Position numbers and translations under genes: made by a program. A DNA stretch of 44,599 bases, from positions 1-44,599 of the IMG/VR virus record IMGVR_UViG_3300032722_000043; one strand, 5' to 3'. Below the pieces are notes generated by a model that had not been told where the DNA came from, did not search any database, and saw only the letters and a program-made list of their open reading frames with translations. Of the stretch, positions 7,751-14,061 are shown in pieces. The DNA is from a virus. Position 1 is the first letter of the stretch; each line of letters begins with the position of its first letter.

Positions 7751-8846
7751 ATATTTCTTTTATTATTTTATCTATTGTTTTTTCTAAACCAAACTCATTA
7801 AATTCTGATTCCCAAATAGTTATTAGTTTATTTAACTTTGTATCTAAAAAATCTTTTTTAATTTTGTCTTTTTCCCAAATATTTTCTGCTGTTATATTTT
7901 TATCAAAAAAGAAATTATTATAATCACCTTTATATTTTAAAGGATTAGCATGATAATAATCACCATTGAATTCGATGCCTATATTTAGTTCTTTAATATA
8001 AAAATCTAAAAAATAATATTTATTACTACTATTTGAATAAAACCACCTTTCTTTTTCAGCATAAAAATATGTATATTTTTTATTCAATTTTTTTATTAAA
8101 TTATCAAATAATAATTTTGATATAGGTGAATAATAAGTTATAATTCTATTTATAACAAAATTATTATATTTTTTACTACCCTCATCAATTCCATATTTAT
8201 TAATAAAATAATCTAATGTAGTTGAATATCTTTGTTTGTCACAATAATCATTCCATTTTGAAATTCCTACTTCCTCACCATGTTTTTTTATTAAATTATT
8301 AATAGTTACTGCTCTTGATTTATTAAATAAATCATATGTATTTTTATCCCATTCATATTTTTTATTTTTATATTCAAAAGAATTAGAATATGCTTGTTTT
8401 TCTTTATAATTTTCAAATTTTTTTATACCTTCAATCTTACCATATTTATTTACTAGATTTTCTAAAGTAACTGCCTTTTCTTTATGTACTTTTTTCATAA
8501 TATTTTCAGGTATATCAAAAGCATAACAAGTCATACTATTAATAGTATTAAAAATTCTACTTTTATTTTTTGTTTCATATAATGGAATTTCGTTTATTAA
8601 ACAATCTTCACAACAAGTTAAATAATAGTCAATATTATCAACTTTTTTTGATGAAATACATGATTTATTATGAAGAATAATTTCTTTATTTTTTGTTACC
8701 CTAAATGTAGAATCATAATAATATATTACATCATCACAAATTCTACATTTAGGGTAGTTTGGAAAATATTTCTCAAATATTTCTCTATAAAAATTTTTAG
8801 TTTTTGTTTTATTAAATTTTTCAATAAATTCTTTATTTAGTTCCAT
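7743..8846 (-). CDS. EDxHD/Vsr-like homing endonuclease between the polymerase intein halves
   Basis: A 367-aa free-standing protein encoded between the two intein halves. The N-terminal part holds paired cysteines (CRICDD..., CCEDC) and repeats of the form KYGxxxGxxKxxxYxxKQ (about residues 138-235), probably DNA-contact modules. The C-terminal nuclease reads YFLDFYIKELNIGIEFNGDY, then YHANP, WEKDKIKKDFL and LITIWESEF, a Vsr-fold PD-(D/E)XK core with the E-D-x-H-D order. This is the endonuclease family reported with fractured split-intein genes. It has its own promoter-like TTTAATATATA (8869-8880) and overlaps the intein C-part start by 8 nt. Its likely target is uninterrupted polymerase DNA at the motif C codons. 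Confidence 0.78.
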   Translation of the reverse strand: MELNKEFIEKFNKTKTKNFYREIFEKYFPNYPKCRICDDVIYYYDSTFRVTKNKEIILHNKSCISSKKVDNIDYYLTCCEDCLINEIPLYETKNKSRIFNTINSMTCYAFDIPENIMKKVHKEKAVTLENLVNKYGKIEGIKKFENYKEKQAYSNSFEYKNKKYEWDKNTYDLFNKSRAVTINNLIKKHGEEVGISKWNDYCDKQRYSTTLDYFINKYGIDEGSKKYNNFVINRIITYYSPISKLLFDNLIKKLNKKYTYFYAEKERWFYSNSSNKYYFLDFYIKELNIGIEFNGDYYHANPLKYKGDYNNFFFDKNITAENIWEKDKIKKDFLDTKLNKLITIWESEFNEFGLEKTIDKIIKEIYE

Positions 8847-8868
8847 CTTATATAAGTTTATTTATCAC

Positions 8869-8880
8869 TATATATTAAAT
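8869..8880 (-). promoter_or_regulatory. Late-promoter-like ATTTAATATATA upstream of the polymerase-intein endonuclease
   Basis: Reads ATTTAATATATA on the - strand, ending 22 nt before the endonuclease ATG. It matches the element upstream of many structural genes in this window. Confidence 0.4.
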
Positions 8881-8887
8881 CTATATA

Positions 8888-9244
8888 TCAATTTTTAACT
8901 ATTAATATTTTATCCGTTTTTAAGATTTCACTAGGTTTTACTTCAATTTTTTTACCATTTCTAAAAACAATCATAGAATGATCATTTGTAACAATTATTT
9001 CTTTACCACTTTTAGTTTTTAACTTCCATTTTGGTTTAGATACTTTATGTCTAATTATTCTAACAACTTTTGAATATTCTAACCCTTTATCATCAATATA
9101 ATTTAGAATTTTTTCATTTGTTAAAACAGATTCATGACCTTTTATAGTTTCACCACCTGTTCCATTTATCAAATTCCGATTATACCAATTTTCTATTGTT
9201 ATTTTTTCACCTTCTATATCAAGAAGTGTTGATGCATGACAAGA
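8888..9244 (-). mobile_element. DNA polymerase split intein, N-terminal half
   Basis: 118 residues beginning SCHASTLLDIEGE. I take Ser as intein residue 1 because that puts Thr at position 6, as in block A (CxxxxTL), and because the exteins then join as YCDTD|SLFASF without an extra residue. Block B is VTNDHSMIVFRNG with its conserved His. The frame stops at ILIVKN, before any endonuclease domain, so this is a split intein and not a contiguous one. Confidence 0.8.
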
Positions 9245-9466
9245 ATCCGTATCACAATAAATACTTACTGGATAAGATTTATCTATTTGTTTTACATTTT
9301 TAAGATTTAATTTTTCATGTAATTCAGTATCTAAATGCCACATATTATACCAATAATCGTCATTGGCTTTTTCCATTAATTGGATTACTTCTCTACCATG
9401 AGCGGTAATTGAGCCAGCTACGTTATTGTTGAATAGCACAAAATAAGCAGTTGCTAATGCCCCGTA
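8888..9466 (-). CDS. DNA polymerase palm segment (after bypass) fused to split intein N-part
   Basis: The open frame downstream of the 42-nt interruption. It begins with the landing TAC codon and reads YGALATAYFVLFNNNVAG, the continuation of family B motif B, through SITAHGREVIQLMEKANDDY and to PVSIYCDTD, motif C with two catalytic aspartates. From the next Ser it is intein (118 residues, stop at 8888). An internal GTG at 9439 could start translation, but that would delete the end of motif B, so continuous translation from 9631 by bypassing is the better explanation. No ATG lies between the upstream stop (9491) and motif C that would give a working polymerase. Confidence 0.75.
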   Translation of the reverse strand, partial: YGALATAYFVLFNNNVAGSITAHGREVIQLMEKANDDYWYNMWHLDTELHEKLNLKNVKQIDKSYPVSIYCDTDSCHASTLLDIEGEKITIENWYNRNLINGTGGETIKGHESVLTNEKILNYIDDKGLEYSKVVRIIRHKVSKPKWKLKTKSGKEIIVTNDHSMIVFRNGKKIEVKPSEILKTDKILIVKN

Positions 9467-9505
9467 AGAACCTCTTTTCCCCCAGTAGATTTACACCCAC
9501 TGGGG
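9464..9505 (-). other. Putative 42-nt translational bypass element inside polymerase motif B
   Basis: On the - strand, the motif B codons GGT GCT TAC (9514-9506) are followed by 42 nt ending in TCT TAC (9469-9464), after which the polymerase resumes in frame (GGG GCA TTA). The gap contains an in-frame TAA (9493-9491). An 8-bp GC-rich hairpin CCCCCAGT / ACTGGGGG starts at the last base of the take-off TAC, and the purine tract AAGAGG lies 4 nt before the landing TAC. Take-off and landing contexts GGTGCTTAC and GGTTCTTAC differ at one base in nine. Matching codons, a hairpin just after take-off, a stop in the gap and an SD-like landing signal are all features of the T4 gene 60 bypass. Skipping it restores KLVLNGAY|GALATAYF. 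Confidence 0.65.
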
Positions 9506-9631
9506 GTAAGCACCGTTAAGAACCAGCTTCAAAGCTAATTGAAGGGCGTTATAATACTCCACTTCTTTTTTTACTTCAAAAGCTTTAGCTCTTAACGAAT
9601 CTAATTTTTTAATTTTTTCGTCTTTAGTCAT
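9491..9631 (-). CDS. DNA polymerase C-terminal fragment, first segment up to motif B
   Basis: A 46-codon frame from ATG 9631 to TAA 9491. Residues MTKDEKIKKLDSLRAKAFEV and EYYNALQLALKLVLNGAY are the fingers helix leading into family B motif B (KxxxNxxYG), with K35 and N39. After Tyr42 only four codons (PQWV) precede the stop. It begins abruptly in the fingers: the exonuclease and N-terminal domains (normally 500 or more residues) are not upstream, where an HNH endonuclease gene lies instead. The polymerase is therefore split, and the N-part must be outside this window. To be useful this segment must be joined to the 8888-9466 frame by bypass. Confidence 0.72.
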   Translation of the reverse strand: MTKDEKIKKLDSLRAKAFEVKKEVEYYNALQLALKLVLNGAYPQWV

Positions 9632-9686
9632 AAAACTTATATTATTTTTTAATATACAATTTTATATTAAAATAATAAAAAAGTTT

Positions 9687-10577
9687 ATGATTAAAGAAAA
9701 TACCATATCAGTAAATATAACTAGTGTAAATAGAAATCATTATATAAAATTAGGATATAGTGTTAATATATTTGAAAAATTAGATATAAATGTATATGAC
9801 TTACCATTAAGTTCCCACGTAAAAATAACAGCAATATGTAAAATATGCAGTAGTGAAAATTATATTCAATATGGAAAATATATAAAAAATAAAAATAATC
9901 ATGGTTTTTATTCTTGTAAAAAATGTTCTAGACAAAAAGCCGTGATAACATCTCAAAAAATTTATGGAGTTAATAATTGGATGGAATTAAAAGAAGCAAA
10001 GGAAATAATGGCAAAAAAATTTACAAATAAATATGGAGTAAAAACAAATTTATTATTAGAATCTAATAAAGAATTAAGGAAAAATATAATGGAGGAAAAA
10101 TATGGTACTTCTAATTTTTGGGAACTAAGAAATAATATAAATAATGAATTTGTAAATAGTGGTAGTATAAAATTTATAAACCTAAATATTACTTCCTCTA
10201 AAAATGATATAAAAAACCCTAAATTAAGATACTCAGATGAAGAAATCAAAAAATTTTATGATCAATATTTGATAGAGTTTTCTAATTATAGAAAAGAAGT
10301 AAGAAAATTAACTAAAAGAGTTAAAAATAAATTATATGAAAAATGGGATGGTTATGATTTTTATGATAGAGAATATATAAAAGATTATTTAAATTTAAAT
10401 TATGATAATAAAAAATATCCAACTATAGATCATAAAATATCTATTTATGAAGGGTTCTACAAAAAAATTAAACCAGAGGAGATAAGTTGTATAAATAATT
10501 TGTGTATAACAAAACGTTCCTTAAATTCTTCGAAAAGAAATAAAAATTTCGAAGAATTTAAGGAACGAATTAACTAA
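9687..10577 (+). CDS. HNH homing endonuclease at the polymerase break
   Basis: A 296-aa protein. The N-terminal part has a four-Cys element (CKICSSENY and SCKKC) and KYG-type repeats (KIYGVNNWMELKEAK, NKYGVKTNLL, EKYGTSNFWELRN). The C-terminal nuclease has an HNH pattern: WDGYDFYDREYIKDY, then YPTIDHKISIYEGF, then NNLCITKRSLNSSKRNK. The same C-terminal domain occurs at 33586-34749. It is divergent from the polymerase fragment, with 55 nt between starts, and lies where the N-terminal half of polymerase should be. It may have helped to create that split, as free-standing endonucleases are known beside split polymerase genes in T4-like phages. The end of the gene encodes a perfect 21-bp inverted repeat. 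Confidence 0.72.
   Translation: MIKENTISVNITSVNRNHYIKLGYSVNIFEKLDINVYDLPLSSHVKITAICKICSSENYIQYGKYIKNKNNHGFYSCKKCSRQKAVITSQKIYGVNNWMELKEAKEIMAKKFTNKYGVKTNLLLESNKELRKNIMEEKYGTSNFWELRNNINNEFVNSGSIKFINLNITSSKNDIKNPKLRYSDEEIKKFYDQYLIEFSNYRKEVRKLTKRVKNKLYEKWDGYDFYDREYIKDYLNLNYDNKKYPTIDHKISIYEGFYKKIKPEEISCINNLCITKRSLNSSKRNKNFEEFKERIN
10515..10567. terminator. Perfect 21-bp inverted repeat embedded in the endonuclease 3' end
   Basis: The arms 10515-10535 and 10547-10567 are perfectly complementary over 21 bp, with an 11-nt loop. Both arms are coding (last residues of the HNH protein). The repeat lies just before two convergent genes overlap, so it is probably a bidirectional terminator placed inside the coding sequence. 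It is the longest perfect stem I found in the window. Confidence 0.55.
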
Positions 10578-11124
10578 TAATATCTTTAAAGATGTATTTA
10601 CAACGTTCATCTATATTAATATCTGATAAATCAGTATGATCTATATTTTCTAATATTAAATAATCTCTTATTACATTATCTAATCTTGCTATTTCGTCTT
10701 TATTTTGGAATCGTATTCCATCTTCAACATTATCTAAAATAGGTGGGATATAATAAATTTTATACCATTGATTTATATTTTTAAGAATTTCTTTTTGTAA
10801 ATGATTTATAGCAGCAACATCTTTATTAGATAATTTTTTAGGGTATAGGGATCTAAAATAGAAGTAGTTTAATATAGAGGAAGAATCACATATAATGTAA
10901 TCTTTAGAACCCATATACATTTTTTCTCTATTTAGTTGTTTATAGAAAATAACCATTTGGTCTATTGGGGTATTTGGTATTCCCCATTCTGCTATATAAT
11001 CGGTGGCTGCTTCGGTAACAAATATAGAATTAAGTCCTTTCTTTTTAAGTTGGTAGTGAATAGATGCGGCTAAAGTTGATTTACCTGAACTGGGAGCACC
11101 TACTATAGAAATTAATTTACTCAT
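10570..11124 (-). CDS. P-loop kinase/ATPase (AAA_28, NadR-like)
   Basis: A 184-aa protein with a clear Walker A motif GAPSSGKSTLAA at residues 8-19. The following LNSIFVTEAATDYIAEWG and YIICDSS (a Walker B-like strand, about 76-82) resemble the AAA_28/NadR-type kinase-like ATPases that bind small molecules or nucleosides. The substrate is not evident. It overlaps the convergent endonuclease gene by 8 nt. No obvious Bacteroidetes promoter lies upstream; the leader 11125-11150 is AT-rich. Confidence 0.6.
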   Translation of the reverse strand: MSKLISIVGAPSSGKSTLAASIHYQLKKKGLNSIFVTEAATDYIAEWGIPNTPIDQMVIFYKQLNREKMYMGSKDYIICDSSSILNYFYFRSLYPKKLSNKDVAAINHLQKEILKNINQWYKIYYIPPILDNVEDGIRFQNKDEIARLDNVIRDYLILENIDHTDLSDINIDERCKYIFKDIIS

Positions 11125-11189
11125 TATTTTTTTATTTTATTAATATTATATTTCAATCAAATAAAAAGTTTATGTAAGAAAGGTTTATT

Positions 11190-11201
11190 ATTAATATATA
11201 A
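11190..11201 (+). promoter_or_regulatory. Late-promoter-like element at the head of the baseplate operon
   Basis: ATTAATATATAA ends 22 nt before the first gene of the baseplate operon (11224). It is the same TTAATATATA core seen upstream of structural genes at 16851, 22451, 32313 and 35330. Confidence 0.45.
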
Positions 11202-11223
11202 TATATTAAAATAATTTAATTAG

Positions 11224-11613
11224 ATGCAGTTTTTTGTAGTATATGTTAAACAGATAAAAAAATTCCAAAAATACGTTAAAGTAAATAAAATAAGGAATAA
11301 ATATATCATAGATATTAAAAAAATATCAGAGGAAGAAGGATTAGATTATGATTCGGAAAGGACGTATCTTAAAATACTGGTATTTAATAAAATACAACAA
11401 GCGATAGAAAAGAATAAAGATATTTATTATATTCCTGATTTTGATCATGATTTTTCTATTGAGAAACTTTTGAATATTAAAAAAATTCTAAATGAGAATG
11501 ACTTTAATATTCTTATTTTTTATAATGAATTTAGAAAAGATAATGATTTATTACAGGATGCTTTAGGAAATTTAACTAAATTTTCTAATTCACAAATAAT
11601 CAGAGATTATTAA
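11224..11613 (+). CDS. Hypothetical protein, first gene of the baseplate operon
   Basis: A 129-aa protein, charged, with alternating helices and strands (KDIYYIPDFDHDFSIEKLLN, FNILIFYNEF). The YYIPDFD and NILIFYNEF strands are reminiscent of a P-loop kinase-like Rossmann fold, but no Walker A motif is present, so no function is claimed. It is 19 nt upstream of the large baseplate gene and shares its promoter. Confidence 0.5.
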   Translation: MQFFVVYVKQIKKFQKYVKVNKIRNKYIIDIKKISEEEGLDYDSERTYLKILVFNKIQQAIEKNKDIYYIPDFDHDFSIEKLLNIKKILNENDFNILIFYNEFRKDNDLLQDALGNLTKFSNSQIIRDY

Positions 11614-11632
11614 AAAATAAAACACACTAAAA

Positions 11633-13576
11633 ATGGCAAATCCTACTAATACACCAGCTCCTGTATCAGCTCCTACTCCAAATACAGATGTAGAATTTAA
11701 TTCACCTGATCAAAGAAAATTTAAATTGGATCAAAATGGTAACAAGGTTGATATAAATGATATAAAAGCAAATACAAAAAGTGGGGATAGGTCATCTCCA
11801 TTAATAGGTGGGTCTCCTTTAGGAGGATTTGTATATGATAATACTAATCAAGGATATTCGATTCAGCAAGGTGATAAAATTGATGATTTAGATAGTGTTA
11901 AATCTTTATTTAATAATACTAATTTAAGACCATTTAAATCTATAAATGATAATAGTTTTGATTCTAATGTTTATAAAAATAAAATTATTGATTCATATAA
12001 TGATTCAACTTATGATATAAGTACTTTAGATTTAATAGATTGGTCTAAAAAAAGTGGTAACGCTTCTATTGAATTAAATGAAATGGATTTTATATTTCTT
12101 AAAAATTTAGGAGTTTATACAAATAATAGATTAATTATTGCTAGAAGATTTCCATTTGGCATTTATGATGATTTAACAAACACTGCTTCAAAAAATACTA
12201 AACCTATTTCTAAATTAATATCATGGGTTAAAGATGGTGAAGATTTTATTAGTATTGATTTTTCAGAAAAATGGGTAGAATCAGAGGCTAGTTTTGTTGA
12301 AATATTAAACGGAATTGGTAAAGACATGACCACTAATATAAGTAAAATGGATAATCCTACTGATTGGGGTAGTGCTGCGGCAGCAGGTGGTGGTATTGTA
12401 CCTTTAGCTGGTTTTACTGAAGTTTTCCAATATAATGTTTTAAACAAATTGGCTGGTACACAAATGTCTACTGTTGATTTTACTACATTACCACAAGGTA
12501 ATCCTAATTTAATTAGAGAATCAAAAAGAAGAAGTGTTGCAAGCTCTGGAAAAGAGCCATTTAGTGGATTAAAAGGAGCATTTGGAGTAACTATGAAAAT
12601 AGAATATGAACAAAAATATGTATATGGTATAGATCCTGCATTTGCTTATTACTCTATAATAGCAAATGCTCTTAGTTTTGGTACTTCTGTATCATCATTC
12701 AATTTTACAGGAGCTTTAAGTAAGGAATTAAAAAAATTTGTTGATGATATAAGTTCAGGAGATTCTAATAGATTAATTGGTGCTCTTGTTGATTTTGTTG
12801 CTGCTATTGTTGGTGCGTTACAAGATATGGCTAGTCAGTTAGTGAATGCGGTAAAAAGTATAGTTAAAGGTGATGTTAGTCTTACTCAAGTTGGATCGCA
12901 AATATTAAAAACAATAGCAAAAGGTATAGGTTCTATAATTAATAAATACAAAGTTAGAATTATAGGTGTAATTAATTCATTAACAGGCACACCATCTGGA
13001 CCTTGGCATATAACTATTGGAAATCCAAAACATCCCATTTTTTCATCTGGAGATATGATTGTAGACAATGTTACAATGACATTAGGTAATGTATTAGCTT
13101 TTAATGATTTACCATCAAGTATAGCATTAGAAGTTAAATTTTCTAGTGCTAGAAATTTAGGATCTCAAGAGATATTTCAAAAATTAAATTGTGGTAAAGA
13201 AAGAACTTATGTTGTAGCACCAGGATATGAAAATGGGATTGATTTTCTAACTAATAATAACACTAAAATCTCAGATGCAGTTGATAAAAAAATAGATGAA
13301 ATGGTAAAAAATAATGCGGCTCGTGAGAAAAAAGATGCTAATAAGGCTAACACAACTAAAGAAAATTATCAACCTATTATAGATAGTATAATAAAAGAAG
13401 CAAAAGATAAAAAATTAAAATATGATGGTACTATAACAGCAGTAGATGAAGCGAATGCTGTAAAACAATGGCTTGATGGTTATAATAAGACATCACAATT
13501 AAATGATAAAATTGGTTGGACTGCATCAGGAACTACAACTCCTGTTAGTGTAAAAGCTAGTGACCTTTTCAGTTAA
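11633..13576 (+). CDS. Baseplate/tail-tube-associated structural protein
   Basis: A 647-aa protein with a Pro/Thr-rich, disordered N-terminus (MANPTNTPAPVSAPTPNT), then a folded region containing FIFLKNLGVYTNNRLIIARR and FPFGIYDDLTN, which fits a tube-initiator or wedge-type protein. A stretch near 380-410 (LIGALVDFVAAIVGALQDMA) is strongly hydrophobic, unusual for a soluble baseplate protein and perhaps buried in a multimer. The C-terminus is charged and helical. Position ahead of the LysM-like, hub and spike genes suggests a gp48/gp54-type role, but that is context-based. Confidence 0.55.
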   Translation: MANPTNTPAPVSAPTPNTDVEFNSPDQRKFKLDQNGNKVDINDIKANTKSGDRSSPLIGGSPLGGFVYDNTNQGYSIQQGDKIDDLDSVKSLFNNTNLRPFKSINDNSFDSNVYKNKIIDSYNDSTYDISTLDLIDWSKKSGNASIELNEMDFIFLKNLGVYTNNRLIIARRFPFGIYDDLTNTASKNTKPISKLISWVKDGEDFISIDFSEKWVESEASFVEILNGIGKDMTTNISKMDNPTDWGSAAAAGGGIVPLAGFTEVFQYNVLNKLAGTQMSTVDFTTLPQGNPNLIRESKRRSVASSGKEPFSGLKGAFGVTMKIEYEQKYVYGIDPAFAYYSIIANALSFGTSVSSFNFTGALSKELKKFVDDISSGDSNRLIGALVDFVAAIVGALQDMASQLVNAVKSIVKGDVSLTQVGSQILKTIAKGIGSIINKYKVRIIGVINSLTGTPSGPWHITIGNPKHPIFSSGDMIVDNVTMTLGNVLAFNDLPSSIALEVKFSSARNLGSQEIFQKLNCGKERTYVVAPGYENGIDFLTNNNTKISDAVDKKIDEMVKNNAAREKKDANKANTTKENYQPIIDSIIKEAKDKKLKYDGTITAVDEANAVKQWLDGYNKTSQLNDKIGWTASGTTTPVSVKASDLFS

Positions 13577-13592
13577 AAAATAAAAATAAAAA

Positions 13593-14057
13593 ATGGATAT
13601 TAAAGATTTAGATTTATTACAAAGAGATCCTAATCAAGATAATTTATATGACCTAACACAAAATAATCTTAAATTTGACCCTAGTATTCAAGGTACTTAT
13701 TTTGTTTTATCAGATGAAGAAGAAATGAGATTAGATTTAGTTAGTTATGCTATATATAATAATGTTGATAATGTTGATTATTTATTAACATTGAATGATA
13801 TTGATAATCCATTAAATATAATGAGTGGGGATTATATTAAATGGATAAGTCCAACTCAATTAAATTCAATAGAAATAAATGTATCTAAAGTAGATACAGT
13901 TAGTTTAGGTTTAATAAATACAAATAAGAAAACTCAAATTGACCCAGCAAGACAAGTTTATGTATCAAATGGGTATTCATTTCCACCTACATTTAATGAA
14001 GCGGGAGGACCTCCAGCAGCAATTAGTGGAAATACAATAATATTAGGAAATAATTAA
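13593..14057 (+). CDS. gp53-like baseplate wedge protein with LysM-like fold
   Basis: A 154-aa protein. Residues 30-95 (FVLSDEEEMRLDLVSYAIYN, VDYLLTLNDIDNPLNIMSGD YI) follow the pattern of gp53/LysM domains: a helix, then L..LN.I.NPL.I..GD.I. T4 gp53 links wedges in the baseplate. The C-terminus is Gly/Pro-rich (FNEAGGPPAAISGN). It lies 16 nt after the previous gene and 4 nt before the hub gene in the same operon. Confidence 0.55.
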   Translation: MDIKDLDLLQRDPNQDNLYDLTQNNLKFDPSIQGTYFVLSDEEEMRLDLVSYAIYNNVDNVDYLLTLNDIDNPLNIMSGDYIKWISPTQLNSIEINVSKVDTVSLGLINTNKKTQIDPARQVYVSNGYSFPPTFNEAGGPPAAISGNTIILGNN

Positions 14058-14061
14058 AAAT

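Noticed and set aside
7639-7923. + strand ORF across the intein C-part/endonuclease junction
   Set aside because: Low-complexity hydrophobic and His-rich translation, antisense to two well-supported genes.
8888-9439. GTG at 9439 as the true start of a separate polymerase gene
   Set aside because: It would remove the end of motif B, while the frame upstream clearly codes for the matching motif B start.
9464-9505. The 42-nt interruption as a group I or II intron
   Set aside because: Far too short for any self-splicing intron and with no intron core; bypass, readthrough or mutation are the only sensible readings.
11161-11175. AAAAAGTTTATGTAA as a minimal start-stop ORF (ATG-TAA) regulating the operon
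   Set aside because: A single occurrence of a common AT-rich string; no other support.
12163-12447. - strand ORF inside the baseplate gene
   Set aside because: Shadow of a long + strand coding region with no motif of its own; the same applies to ORFs at 12886, 18214 and 19244.
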